The notes beneath the pieces were generated by a model, which saw only the letters and a list, made by a program, of their open reading frames with translations, made no database searches and was not told where the DNA came from. Positions 50,818-60,081 of a stretch of 64,000 nucleotides of DNA are shown here, piece after piece. Both the position numbers and the translations under genes were made by a program. Each line of letters starts with the position of its first letter. The first letter of the stretch is position 1. Origin of the DNA: JAWXCB01 sp034440455 (GTDB lineage: Bacteria; Bacteroidota; Bacteroidia; Chitinophagales; CAIOSU01); contig JAWXCB010000061.1 of assembly GCA_034440455.1 (NCBI GenBank), forward strand, positions 1-64,000, written 5' to 3'.

Positions 50818-53739
50818 TCAGTAGTTGAATATCTTTTCCAAAGGCAATTCCTCCACCGGACCAATTTTCTCCAGCATTTTCAAATCCACGTTGCCTTTCT
50901 TTCCAAGCACGAGGTAGTTGTATTTCTTCCCTTTGATTTGCGCGTTGAAGAAATTAGCGAGGTCGGTGACGGTGGCAGTTTGCATCTGTGTATAAATGTC
51001 TTTGCGGATGTCGTACTCCAACCCGCGCCTTTTCGCAGTTTCGTAATTCCAGAAAATGCTTGAGCCGACAATGCGCTCGTTTTCAATAATTTTCATTGCA
51101 GCATCACGCGAATCGTCATATTGGCGCTGCACCTGCGGCATGTCGCTCATCAGCGCTGTCATTGCATCTAACGCGGCAGGCAGCTTATCAGCTTGTGTGC
51201 CGATGTACGCAATCGCATAGTGTGATTCATTTTTTAAACGCGGAATAGTGTAAGCAGCATACGCAGCATACGCAAGCGCTTTCTGCTCACGAATTTCCTG
51301 GAAGACAATCGAGGAAAGTCCGCCACCGAAATACTCACTGAACAAACTGATTTGAGGAGCTAATGATTTATTGTAGAGTTCTCCTTTTGAAAGTAAAATC
51401 ATTTCTGCCTGTACCATCTCGTAGTTGCAGAAGTAAACTTTATTCTGGGTGGTTTCCAGTTCGGTGAAAACTTTCGCAGCCGGATAATCCTGAAGCGTTT
51501 TAGGCACGACATGATATTTATCCAACAGCGGCTTGATTGCCTCCGGTGAATTTTTCCCGTAATAGAAAATGCGGTGCTTATAGCTGGTAAGGCTCTTGAT
51601 GAGTTCTACCAACTTTTGCGCATCTAAATTTTTTAGTTCCTGTTCTGACAAGATATTCGCGAATGAAGAATTGGGACCATACTTGGCATAGCTTACCATT
51701 GCGGAATTCAGAATCATCCCTTTCTTCAGTTTCGCATCTTCACGCTCTTTTAAAATTCCATCCACCATATCTTTCAACGCTTGCGTATCGGGCTGTGCGC
51801 TTGCGAGGATATGTTCAAATAATTGCAAGCCATCTTCAAACGATTCATCCAAGCCTTTCAGCGTTACATATACCTGGTCTTTTGAGGAGGAAACATCGAA
51901 ACTCAATCCTTTTTTGAAAAATTCTTTCTGCAAATCAGCGGCTGAGTATTTATCGGTGCCGAGGTAGGGTAGATATTTTACGGCAAGCGCCAGTTCTCGG
52001 TTGTTATCAGCGCCCATATCGAAGATGTAATACAATTCAAACAGTTCGTTGAACTGATTCTTCACGTAGTTGAATTCAATGCCGTCTTTGAACGACTCGT
52101 TGCTGATTTCTTTTTTATAATCAACAAACACCGGAGCGATGCGCTCAGATTTCACACTGTCAAATTTTGTAACGAAAGCTGATTGCGTGTCGCGGTTCAT
52201 CACCACAGGCGTGATTTGCGGCTTATCCACTTTGTGAATTGTCGCATCTGTGCCGATGCGCTTGTAGGACACCACATAATTGTTTTTGTATTGCTCGTTT
52301 ACAAACTGCACGAGTTCCTGCTTGGTAATTTTTTGCATCTCATTCAACTCGTTCGTAGCAGATTCCCAATTTTGCCCCAACACGAAAGCACCCACAAACT
52401 TGTCGGCTCGCGCACGATTGGTTTCATAGGCTTTTATTTGGTCAAGCTTCATATTTTTCACCGCAGCTTCAAGCAGCCATTCGTCAAACTCTCCTTTTTT
52501 CAATAATTCTATTTGCGCCAGCAACAAATTTTTTACCTCTTCCAATGTTTGTCCTTCGCGCGGTTCGCCATACAGCCCAAGCATTCCATAATCCGCCATG
52601 ATGTTGTCAAACGCCTCTGCCGAAAGCGTTTTCTGCTGCTGATTCAAATTCAAATCAACTAATCCTGCTTGCCCGTTGTAGAGAATCGCGCTAATCAGTT
52701 TTGTGAATATCGCATCGCGTGAATTTGCACCGCCTGTGCGGAAGCCCACATACACATGCTCTTCCTGCGGACCGAATGATTCTTTCACCACCGGCTCTGT
52801 ATATTCAGGCTGCGATTCGAAAATGAACGGGCTTACTTCCTTCGGCTGCCAACCGCCAAAATATTTTTCAATCTGCGCCACGGTTTTATCCGGGTCTAAA
52901 TCACCTGCGAGACAAATCGCGATATTGTTGGGCACATAGTATTTGTCGAAATAATTGTGAATGTTCACCATCGAAGGATTTTTCAGATGTTCGCCTTCAC
53001 CCAGCGTAGTCTGCGTTCCATAAGGATGGTTGGGATACAATCCGTTTTGCAATGCATCCCATGACTTGCGCCCGTCATTATCCTGCGCGCGGTTGAACTC
53101 TTCATACACCGCTTCCAACTCGGTGTGGAACAAACGCAGCACCAATGTTCTGAAGCGGTTGGATTCTATCATCATCCATTTTTCCAATTCATTGGAAGGG
53201 ATGTCGTTCACGTAAACAGTTTGCTCCACCCATGTGTAAGCATTCGTGCCTTTCGCGCCAAGCGAAGTAATCATCTTGTCATATTCATTCGGCACGGCAA
53301 ACTTTGATGCTTCGTAAGAGAGGCTGTCAATCTTTTTGTAAATGATTTTTTTCTGCGCGGGGTCAGCAATGTTTTTGTGCAACTCATACATTGCAGAAAT
53401 GGAGTCAAGCACCACCTTTTCAGCCTCCCAATTCATCGTGCCGATGTCGTGCGTGCCTTTGAACACCATGTGCTCGAGGTAGTGCGCAAGCCCGGTCGTT
53501 TCTTTCGGGTCTGATTTGGAACCTGCCCGCACAGCAATGTACGTCTGCACTCTCGGCTCACGCGGATTCACGGAGATGTAAACTTTCAAACCGTTTTTCA
53601 ACGTGTAAATACGCGCATTCAGCGGATCGTTGGCAACGGATTCGTACGCATACTTTGATTCAGGTTCCTTGGTTTTGCACGAGTACAAAACAAGAATTAT
53701 AGAAAATACTGCGAGCAGAAGGGTTTTGGAAAATTTCAT
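50818..53739 (-). CDS. M16-family zinc peptidase, lipoprotein
   Basis: About 973 residues. ATG 53739 gives a lipoprotein signal (MKFSKTLLLAVFSIILVLYSC) with Cys for lipidation; the longer frame to 53784 adds a polar extension without reason. The inverted zinc motif HYLEHMVFKGT (HxxEH) and the distal Glu in ELEAVYEEFNRAQD show an active N-terminal M16 domain. A second, inactive M16 half follows, with the R/Y-type C-terminal pocket (YFGGGLSSIVFQEIREQKALAYAAYAAY). Full double-length insulinase/pitrilysin-like peptidase at the periplasmic face of a membrane, degrading peptides. Monocistronic. Confidence 0.92.
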   Translation of the reverse strand: MKFSKTLLLAVFSIILVLYSCKTKEPESKYAYESVANDPLNARIYTLKNGLKVYISVNPREPRVQTYIAVRAGSKSDPKETTGLAHYLEHMVFKGTHDIGTMNWEAEKVVLDSISAMYELHKNIADPAQKKIIYKKIDSLSYEASKFAVPNEYDKMITSLGAKGTNAYTWVEQTVYVNDIPSNELEKWMMIESNRFRTLVLRLFHTELEAVYEEFNRAQDNDGRKSWDALQNGLYPNHPYGTQTTLGEGEHLKNPSMVNIHNYFDKYYVPNNIAICLAGDLDPDKTVAQIEKYFGGWQPKEVSPFIFESQPEYTEPVVKESFGPQEEHVYVGFRTGGANSRDAIFTKLISAILYNGQAGLVDLNLNQQQKTLSAEAFDNIMADYGMLGLYGEPREGQTLEEVKNLLLAQIELLKKGEFDEWLLEAAVKNMKLDQIKAYETNRARADKFVGAFVLGQNWESATNELNEMQKITKQELVQFVNEQYKNNYVVSYKRIGTDATIHKVDKPQITPVVMNRDTQSAFVTKFDSVKSERIAPVFVDYKKEISNESFKDGIEFNYVKNQFNELFELYYIFDMGADNNRELALAVKYLPYLGTDKYSAADLQKEFFKKGLSFDVSSSKDQVYVTLKGLDESFEDGLQLFEHILASAQPDTQALKDMVDGILKEREDAKLKKGMILNSAMVSYAKYGPNSSFANILSEQELKNLDAQKLVELIKSLTSYKHRIFYYGKNSPEAIKPLLDKYHVVPKTLQDYPAAKVFTELETTQNKVYFCNYEMVQAEMILLSKGELYNKSLAPQISLFSEYFGGGLSSIVFQEIREQKALAYAAYAAYTIPRLKNESHYAIAYIGTQADKLPAALDAMTALMSDMPQVQRQYDDSRDAAMKIIENERIVGSSIFWNYETAKRRGLEYDIRKDIYTQMQTATVTDLANFFNAQIKGKKYNYLVLGKKGNVDLKMLEKIGPVEELPLEKIFNY

Positions 53740-53854
53740 GGTTGATAATAAATTTTTTCGGGTAAAAGGAATACTACCGTTCAATAAAAATTGAATGATT
53801 TCTGAAGTAAAGGTAATGATTTAAGAAATGTTTAGAAAAAGTCTGCGCCTGTCG

Positions 53855-54174
53855 TTAATCAAATTGTTTTGAGATTTCCTGACTTATTTTCTCAGGATCT
53901 TGCCTGTTGTCAATGACTGTGATGATTTCTATTGAATCGGTATTTATCCGGTAGTAAAGAGAGGTTTGTACGTGACGACACATTTGAAAACACTCAAGAT
54001 TTCCTGCGATTCAGGGCAGCTTTTCGGAAATATTGAAATTCTTTCGATTGATATTTTGAGCTTATTCAGAAATTCAGATTTTGATTTTTTACCTCATTCC
54101 GATTCAAGGTATTGCAGAAGCAGTTGAAGTTTAAATTCCGCAAGCGGGGAAAGGTAAACTTTCAACGCGCTCAT
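53855..54174 (-). pseudogene. Dead RelE/ParE toxin (nonsense plus frameshift)
   Basis: From ATG 54174 the frame reads MSALKVYLSPLAEFKLQLLLQYLESE and hits TGA at 54096-54094 where the family has Trp (ESEWGKK). It continues GKKSKSEFLNKLKISIERIS, FPKSCPESQEILSVFKCVVT, then shifts frame near 53968-53973. The new frame continues QTSLYYRINTDSIEIITVID, NRQDPEKISQEISKQFD to TAA at 53857-53855. The two lesions are independent, so the toxin is dead. The antitoxin gene overlaps its start by ATGA and is intact. Confidence 0.88.
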
Positions 54175-54341
54175 GAAACCTTCCGCATGAAATCATCAAA
54201 GAAGATGCGTCTTCCGCTGTTAAGTTGCTTGATACCAAGCTGAATTTCTTCTCTTTCCTCTTTTGTGAGCGTTGTCCAGAATTCGCTGGTTTCCTTTGTG
54301 AGCAGGTCTTTGATTTTTTGAATGAGCAAGGGGTTCTCCAT
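54171..54341 (-). CDS. Orphan antitoxin of the dead toxin
   Basis: 56 residues from ATG 54341: MENPLLIQKIKDLLTKETSE, FWTTLTKEEREEIQLGIKQL, NSGRRIFFDDFMRKVS. The RRIFFDDFMRK end is the toxin-binding segment of this antitoxin family (YefM/ParD-like small antitoxins with RelE/ParE). The ATGA overlap with the broken toxin is preserved. Retention of an intact antitoxin after toxin loss is commonly seen and may protect against related toxins. Confidence 0.78.
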   Translation of the reverse strand: MENPLLIQKIKDLLTKETSEFWTTLTKEEREEIQLGIKQLNSGRRIFFDDFMRKVS

Positions 54342-54447
54342 ATCAAGAATCAATTTTGCAATCTCAATTTTTGACGCATGAATATCCCTTTAGAAATGTA
54401 TTTACCCAAAGTTACCATCTTGCGGGAAAAATGTGTGTTTAGATACC

Positions 54448-56229
54448 TCAATGCTCCAGCTTCAAATCCAACCGCTTTTGCAACTCTAAAATCGCGGGAT
54501 TTTCTTCCGCCATCTTGCGGAATTTTTCGGCTGCGGTAAAGGGCTTAGATGGTTGCGCAGTTGCTTTTTTTTCCACCACCGCCATCAGACTGATGCCGCG
54601 CACACCAAGTTTTGATTCGAGGAATTCAGCGAGTTTGATGCGCTCGTTGTCGAACAGTTCTTTTGACAACTTACTGCCCAGCACCACCGTCACCACCGCA
54701 CCTTCCACAGCGGGCTTGTTTTGCTTCATCAGATTTTGCAGGCTCACGCGCTTTTCACTTGCCAGCAGTTGCGTGTATTCATTCCACGCGACTTCCAACT
54801 TTTCAGGATTGATTTCTGCAAAGGCAGCTTCGATTCTTTCCTCTTTCACCTCTACCTCATCTGCAATCTGCAAATCGGAAAAACTAAGCGAGCCGGTTAA
54901 GTTTGAAGGTTGAAGGTTGGAGGTTGAAGTTTCCGGTTTTCGGTTTTCAGTTTTCGGCTTCTCAAGCCGTGAACCGTTTTGATTCAATTTGACTTCCGGT
55001 TCACTGATAACGATTTCTTGTTTCTCTGACGACTGACGACTGATGACTAACGACTGCGCTTCGGGTTCTTTCAGCACCTGCGCTATTTCAGCAGGTTTCT
55101 TGTAAGCGGCTTCACTCAGTGAGTTTTTTTTTACTTCCGTCTGCGGTTTTTCCTGCGAAAGATTCAGCACGTTGTTGAGATAGCACATTTTTATCAGCGT
55201 CAATTCAACATGCAGCCGCTTGTTGTTGCTGTTTTTATAATTCACTTCACACAAGTTGCCGAGGTTCATGGCATTGAGCAAGTAGCCGGTTGGAATCAAC
55301 GCAGACTGTTGCAGGTAGCGTTGTTTTAAATCGCCCGTTACTTCAAGCAGCGCAACCGTTTGCGAATCTCTGCCCACCATCAGATTCCTGAAATGTTCTT
55401 CCAATCCTGAAATAAAATCTCCTCCATCAAAACCTTTGCGCAAAATTTCATCAAACAAAAGCAGCACGGATGAATGGTCTTGAGAAAGCAGATGGTCGGT
55501 AATCCTGAAATAATAATCGTAGTCGAGAATGTTCAGGTTGGAGAGAACAGACGCATAAGTGAGTGTGCGGTCGGTATAATTCACCAGTCTGTCAAGCATG
55601 GAAAGTGAATCGCGCATGGCGCCATCCGATTTTTGCCCAATGAGGTGCAGCGCACTTTCGTCAGCAATGATTTTCTCTTTTTTGCAAATACCCGCCAAGT
55701 ACTTAGTAATGTCATCTACAGTAACTCGCGCAAAATCAAAAATTTGGCAGCGCGATAAAATTGTAGGTAGAATTTTATGCTTCTCCGTAGTGGCAAGAAT
55801 GAAAATCGCGTAAGGTGGCGGCTCCTCCAGCGTTTTCAAAAATGCGTTGAACGCGGAAGCCGAAAGCATGTGTACTTCATCAATGATATAGACCTTGTAT
55901 TTGCCGTATTGCGGGGGAATGCGAACCTGGTCAACGAGGTTACGGATATCATCCACCGAGTTGTTACTGGCGGCATCAAGCTCAAAAATGTTGAGCGAAG
56001 TGGAGGCATCGCCCGACTCGCTTATTTCAAAGCCATTGACTTCGCGCGAAAGAATACGCGCACAGGTGGTTTTCCCAACACCACGCGGTCCACAGAATAA
56101 ATAAGCATGTGCCAGTTGCCCACCCTTGATGGCGTTTTGAAGCGTGGACGTAACGCTCTCCTGACCTATCACGTCTTCAAACCTGACGGGGCGATACTTG
56201 CGGGCGGATACGATGAAGTTGTCGGACAC
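54448..56229 (-). CDS. dnaX: DNA polymerase III gamma/tau subunit, repeat-rich linker
   Basis: 593 residues; clamp-loader ATPase. KYRPVRFEDVIGQESVTSTL opens the AAA domain; Walker A is LFCGPRGVGKTTCARIL; Walker B/sensor blocks are VYIIDEVHMLSASAFNAFLKTLEEPPPYAIFILATTEKHKI and SRCQIFDFARV. The usual four-Cys zinc module after Walker A is absent (the text goes LSREVNGFEISESGDASTSL). Domain III ends near residue 360. Residues about 390-445 are low-complexity (VISRQSSEKQEIVISEPEVK, KPKTENRKPETSTSNLQPSN) and encoded by heptanucleotide repeats. A tau-like C-terminal domain with VVTVVLGSKLSKELFDNERIKL follows. Confidence 0.93.
   Translation of the reverse strand: MSDNFIVSARKYRPVRFEDVIGQESVTSTLQNAIKGGQLAHAYLFCGPRGVGKTTCARILSREVNGFEISESGDASTSLNIFELDAASNNSVDDIRNLVDQVRIPPQYGKYKVYIIDEVHMLSASAFNAFLKTLEEPPPYAIFILATTEKHKILPTILSRCQIFDFARVTVDDITKYLAGICKKEKIIADESALHLIGQKSDGAMRDSLSMLDRLVNYTDRTLTYASVLSNLNILDYDYYFRITDHLLSQDHSSVLLLFDEILRKGFDGGDFISGLEEHFRNLMVGRDSQTVALLEVTGDLKQRYLQQSALIPTGYLLNAMNLGNLCEVNYKNSNNKRLHVELTLIKMCYLNNVLNLSQEKPQTEVKKNSLSEAAYKKPAEIAQVLKEPEAQSLVISRQSSEKQEIVISEPEVKLNQNGSRLEKPKTENRKPETSTSNLQPSNLTGSLSFSDLQIADEVEVKEERIEAAFAEINPEKLEVAWNEYTQLLASEKRVSLQNLMKQNKPAVEGAVVTVVLGSKLSKELFDNERIKLAEFLESKLGVRGISLMAVVEKKATAQPSKPFTAAEKFRKMAEENPAILELQKRLDLKLEH
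54903..55056. repeat. Degenerate heptanucleotide repeats inside the dnaX linker
   Basis: Three runs with 7-bp period: AGGTTGA-type from 54907 to 54930, CGGTTTT-type from 54934 to 54957, and TGACGAC-type from 55026 to 55056. All are read in frame in the linker between the AAA core and the tau tail. Confidence 0.75.
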
Positions 56230-56357
56230 TTTTTATGAAATGAATGAATTTAAAATGGGAGGTTAAAGATAAGTTTTCAGGTGGTTATCGTGCATGTTAA
56301 AGTCTAAAAAATCTGCTTTCCGGCTAATTCCGATATTTACAGTCCGTTTCCCACCCG

Positions 56358-57629
56358 ATGGACATCCAGTTAATTATCATTACGCTGCTTTTTTCCGCTT
56401 TCTTTTCAGGAATTGAGATTGCTTACGTTACTGCCAATAAATTAAAATTAGAGTTGCTAAGGAAGCAAGGCAGTTTCTCCGGCAGGATGCTGGGCATCAC
56501 CACTTCTTCGCCCTCGCGCTTTCTTGCCACCACGCTGGTCGGAAACAACATTGCCCTCATCGTACTGGGTATTTCGATGGCGAAATTGCTGGAACATCGC
56601 ATTGCCTCCTTCCTTCCACAATCCATCAATGGCGAGTTTGGTGTAATGCTGATTCAAACGCTTGTCACCACCGTCATTGTGCTGTTTGTCGGGGAATTCA
56701 TCCCAAAGGCGCTGTTCCGTATCAACCCGGATAGCACGTTGCGGTTTTTTGCGCTTCCTTTAATTGTCATCTATTGGCTGCTCTATCCGTTGGTGCAGTT
56801 GATCGTTTTGTTCACGCATCTTGTATTGAAATTAATATTCAGAATTGATTTCAGCGAAACTCCGCTGATGTTCTCTCATGTTGATTTGGAGCATTTCATC
56901 AATCAGTTTGTAAAAAATAAAGAAGAGGATAAGGAAATCAATACGGATATTCTTGAACGCGCGATTTACCTGAAGGAAGTGCGGGCAAAGGAGTGCATGG
57001 TGCCGCGCACGGAAATAGAAGGAATTGATGTGAATTCAACACTTGAGGAATTGCGGGCAGAATTCGTCAGGACGCACCTTTCCAGAATTATTATCTACGA
57101 TGACTCGCTGGACAATATTCTCGGCTACGCTCACCATTTTGATTTGTTGAAAAAGCCCGCGACCATTCGCGATATTCTATTCCCTATAAAAGTGATTCCC
57201 GAATCCATGCTGGCAAAAGACATCCTCAACCTGTTCATGCGCGACCACAAAAGCATTTGCTGGGTGGTGGATGAATTCGGGGGTACTTCGGGCATCGTAA
57301 CGCTGGAGGATGTGCTGGAAGAAATTTTCGGAGAAATCAAAGACGAGCACGACACGGAACAATTCGTTGAAAAGCAGATTTATGAAGATGAATTTATCTT
57401 CTCGGGACGCTTAGAGATTGATTACCTCAATGAAAAATTCAAACTCAACCTGCCCGAAGGCGAATACGAAACGCTTGCCGGGTTTATTCTTTCCTACCAT
57501 GAAAATATCCCCGAGAAAGGCGAGGAGATTTTCATCGGAAATTTTAAATTCAAAATCCTGAGCGTGAGCGAAACCCGCGTGGAAACCGTGAGGCTCAAAG
57601 TGCTTCCTCCTGATTCAACGCCAATGTAA
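56358..57629 (+). CDS. CNNM/CorC family membrane protein (hemolysin-type, GldE-like)
   Basis: 423 residues. The CNNM domain has four hydrophobic segments (IIITLLFSAFFSGIEIAYVTANKLKLELL, LATTLVGNNIALIVLGISMA, TLVTTVIVLFVGEFIPKALF, LPLIVIYWLLYPLVQLIVLF). A CBS pair follows (AKECMVPRTEIEGIDVNSTLEEL ... HKSICWVVDEFGGTSGIVTLEDVLEEIFGEI), then a CorC/HlyC transporter-associated domain to VRLKVLPPD. Related proteins transport Mg or, in gliding Bacteroidota, act as GldE. I cannot separate these from sequence and no gld or mutY/ssb neighbours are present. Confidence 0.87.
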   Translation: MDIQLIIITLLFSAFFSGIEIAYVTANKLKLELLRKQGSFSGRMLGITTSSPSRFLATTLVGNNIALIVLGISMAKLLEHRIASFLPQSINGEFGVMLIQTLVTTVIVLFVGEFIPKALFRINPDSTLRFFALPLIVIYWLLYPLVQLIVLFTHLVLKLIFRIDFSETPLMFSHVDLEHFINQFVKNKEEDKEINTDILERAIYLKEVRAKECMVPRTEIEGIDVNSTLEELRAEFVRTHLSRIIIYDDSLDNILGYAHHFDLLKKPATIRDILFPIKVIPESMLAKDILNLFMRDHKSICWVVDEFGGTSGIVTLEDVLEEIFGEIKDEHDTEQFVEKQIYEDEFIFSGRLEIDYLNEKFKLNLPEGEYETLAGFILSYHENIPEKGEEIFIGNFKFKILSVSETRVETVRLKVLPPDSTPM

Positions 57630-57639
57630 CGATGCTTGT

Positions 57640-57714
57640 GTCGTTGCGGACTTGTTCCGCAATCCCCGCATAGAATAGCATTCAGGAGATGCCGGAACAA
57701 GTCCGGCATGTTGA
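57640..57714. repeat. REP-like composite palindrome (second copy)
   Basis: Outer arms TTGCGGA/TCCGCAA around CTTGT (57644-57662) and ATGCCGG/CCGGCAT around AACAAGT (57689-57709) with GTCG/TGAC ends. Same design as 37732-37820, with the halves in opposite order. It lies just after the CNNM gene stop. Confidence 0.75.
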
Positions 57715-57823
57715 CGCCAAGCCACTTTTCAAGACAATGCACACCCGAATTTCTGTAACTCGCGTGTTCACTTTCACGTTGAAAGAAGTTACTTTTGCAA
57801 CTCAAATTTAAATCTCTGTTTAT

Positions 57824-59929
57824 ATGGCAGTTATTATGAAAATCAGAAACCGTTTGGGTTTCGTTATTATCGGGTTAATTGGTTTCGCGATTGTCGGGTT
57901 TTTGCTACAGGACTCGCTCAGTTCAAACAGCTCGCTGTTGCGTTTTAATGCAAATAATGTAGGTTCTGTAAACGGCAAGGCGATTGACATTCAGGACTAT
58001 GAAAAAAAGGTGCAACAAGCATTAGAAAATGCGCGCACGCAGGGGCAGGGAAATACAGATGATGCCACAGTGTGGAGCGTACGTGACCAGGTGTGGAGCC
58101 AATACGTGAACGATATTTTGATGGAAGAAAAATATGAGAAACTGGGAGTGCTGGTGACCAATGAAGAAATGAAAGACCAATTGCAGGGCGCGAATCCGCA
58201 TCCGGCAGTAAGACAATCATTTTCCAACCCTGAAACAGGTCAGTTTGACCCCGCGCAGATTTCCTTATTCGTGCAGCGTCTTGAAGAAGATGATGATGCC
58301 ACAAAGTGGAATCAATGGGAAAATTTCAAAAAATTCTTGCTGGAAGACCGCATGAAAAGCAAATACAACGCCCTCGTGAAAAAGGCGATGTACGCCCCCT
58401 CTTGGCAAGCAAACGAAAACTACCTGCTCACAGCTTCAACGGTTGACTTTGAATATGTCTATCTGCCTTATGCAGATGTAAGCGATGGCGATGTAAAGGT
58501 TGAAGATAGCGAACTGAAGAATTACCTCAACGCGCACAAAACAAAATATAAGCGCGAAGAATCACGCTCTGTTGAATATGTGAGCTTCGACATTTTGCCC
58601 AGCGCAGCCGACACCGCCCGCACAAAAGCCAAGCTGGAAGAGTCGCTCGAAAATTTCAAAACCACGAAAGATGATTCTTCATTCCTGAGCCTGTATTCCG
58701 ATAAGGGATTTGACGGCAAATATTACAGCAAAGAAGAACTGACCAGTAGCATGAAAGACACGCTCTTTGTGGTTGACACCGGCACAGTACTCGGACCTTA
58801 CTACGAAGAAGGCTCCTTCAAATTTGCCAAGCTCGTTGACAAAAAAATGATTGCTGACTCCGTAAAAGCGCGTCATATCTTTTTCAGCATCGCAGGCGCA
58901 AAATCGCAGGAAGATGTAGGCTTTAAACGGACACAGGCTGATTCAGTTTTAAAATTGATTCAGAGCGGTGGCGATTTCGTGTCGCTTGCGATTCAATATT
59001 CTGATGATGAAGCAACGAAATTCAGCGGTGGCGATTGGGGCTGGATAAAACCCAACACGAAATTTCAAACCATCAACAACGGTCTGTTTTATCAAAAGGC
59101 GCAGGGCGACATCTTCATGGCTCCTGCTGATGAACCCGGCAATGCAGGTTTCCACGTGATTGAAATCACAGAAGCAAAACCGACTAAACAAGCGGTGCAG
59201 GTTGCATTCCTCACAAAGCAGGTAGCGGCAAGCATCGAAACGGAACGTGCCCTCTATGCAGATGCAAGCAAGTTCGCCTCAACCAATAACAAAGCTGACG
59301 CTTTTAAAGCGGCTGCTGCAAACTATACGCTGCGTCCGGCAGAAGGCATAAGGAAAAGTTCTTTTTCAATTCCGGGCTTAGGTTCTGCCCGTGATGTGGT
59401 GAAGTGGGTATTCGAAGCATCGGTAAATGAAGTATCGGAAGTATTTTCTTTAGACAACAAATACATTGTTGTGCTGCTCACAAAAGTGCAGGAAGAAGGA
59501 ATCGCTACGCTTGAAGCCGTGCGCACTGAAATCGAAGTGGAAGTGAAGAAAGAAAAGAAAGCAGAGGTGCTGAAAGCGAAAATCACAGGCACGGATTTGA
59601 ATGCCATCGCAGGCGCAACCAGCAAGACTACAGCAACAGTATCGGGATTGTCATTGGGCAACACGTTCATTGAAGCTGTTGGAAACGAAAGCAGCGTAGT
59701 TGGCAAAGCCCTTGGGATGAATTCGGGCGAAACCTCAGCAGGCATCGCGGGAGAAAATGGAGTTTTTGCAATTAAAGTAACTGCGAAAAATACTCCGCCC
59801 GCATTAACCGATGCAGGCTCGCAAAAGAAACAACTCGCGCAAACAGCAGAATCGCGCGTTGATTTCATGCTTGCTGAATCCATTAAGAAAAGCGCAGAAG
59901 TAAAAGACGAGCGTTTTAAGTTTTATTAA
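57824..59929 (+). CDS. PpiD-like periplasmic chaperone/peptidyl-prolyl isomerase
   Basis: 701 residues. A single N-terminal membrane anchor (FVIIGLIGFAIVGFLLQDSL) holds a SurA_N-type chaperone domain (GSVNGKAIDIQDYEKKVQQAL, VWSQYVNDILMEEKYEKLGV). A parvulin domain follows (VKARHIFFSIAGAKSQ, QSGGDFVSLAIQYSDDEATK, FSGGDWGWIKPNTKF), then a second helical domain. It folds outer-membrane and secreted proteins, relevant to the many barrels and T9SS substrates here. Monocistronic; length and order match Bacteroidota PpiD-like proteins. Confidence 0.92.
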   Translation: MAVIMKIRNRLGFVIIGLIGFAIVGFLLQDSLSSNSSLLRFNANNVGSVNGKAIDIQDYEKKVQQALENARTQGQGNTDDATVWSVRDQVWSQYVNDILMEEKYEKLGVLVTNEEMKDQLQGANPHPAVRQSFSNPETGQFDPAQISLFVQRLEEDDDATKWNQWENFKKFLLEDRMKSKYNALVKKAMYAPSWQANENYLLTASTVDFEYVYLPYADVSDGDVKVEDSELKNYLNAHKTKYKREESRSVEYVSFDILPSAADTARTKAKLEESLENFKTTKDDSSFLSLYSDKGFDGKYYSKEELTSSMKDTLFVVDTGTVLGPYYEEGSFKFAKLVDKKMIADSVKARHIFFSIAGAKSQEDVGFKRTQADSVLKLIQSGGDFVSLAIQYSDDEATKFSGGDWGWIKPNTKFQTINNGLFYQKAQGDIFMAPADEPGNAGFHVIEITEAKPTKQAVQVAFLTKQVAASIETERALYADASKFASTNNKADAFKAAAANYTLRPAEGIRKSSFSIPGLGSARDVVKWVFEASVNEVSEVFSLDNKYIVVLLTKVQEEGIATLEAVRTEIEVEVKKEKKAEVLKAKITGTDLNAIAGATSKTTATVSGLSLGNTFIEAVGNESSVVGKALGMNSGETSAGIAGENGVFAIKVTAKNTPPALTDAGSQKKQLAQTAESRVDFMLAESIKKSAEVKDERFKFY

Positions 59930-60008
59930 TCGCTTTTCGTCAACCACACATTTTCGTTGGGGATAATTCCCGTTTCATCTTCTCTGTTATTTCATTGTTT
60001 TAACGATG

Positions 60009-60032
60009 TAGAGGCGCAAAATTTTGCGTCTC
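60009..60032. repeat. Palindrome GAGGCGCAAAATTTTGCGTCTC
   Basis: A 22-bp near-perfect palindrome (one mismatched pair) between the PpiD-like gene and DUF2480. No T-run follows, so it is more likely a dispersed palindrome than a terminator. Confidence 0.6.
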
Positions 60033-60081
60033 AGTTTGAAATCTTTATCTTAATTCAAAGGTTTCTATCGTTAAAGCAATT

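Noticed and set aside
17021..54096. Genetic-code reassignment (TGA or TAA/TAG read as Trp or Glu) suggested by in-frame stops in the sigma factor, the hypothetical gene and the RelE gene
   Set aside because: Long intact genes (UvrA, RecQ, both TonB receptors, M16 peptidase) contain no internal TGA, TAA or TAG, and TGA, TAA and TAG all end normal genes here. The stops cluster in a few decaying genes.
53740..54447. Gene-end relic flanking the third TA pair, as at the other three
   Set aside because: I compared the gaps by eye with the dnaX 3' end and the M16 peptidase 5' end and found no copy.
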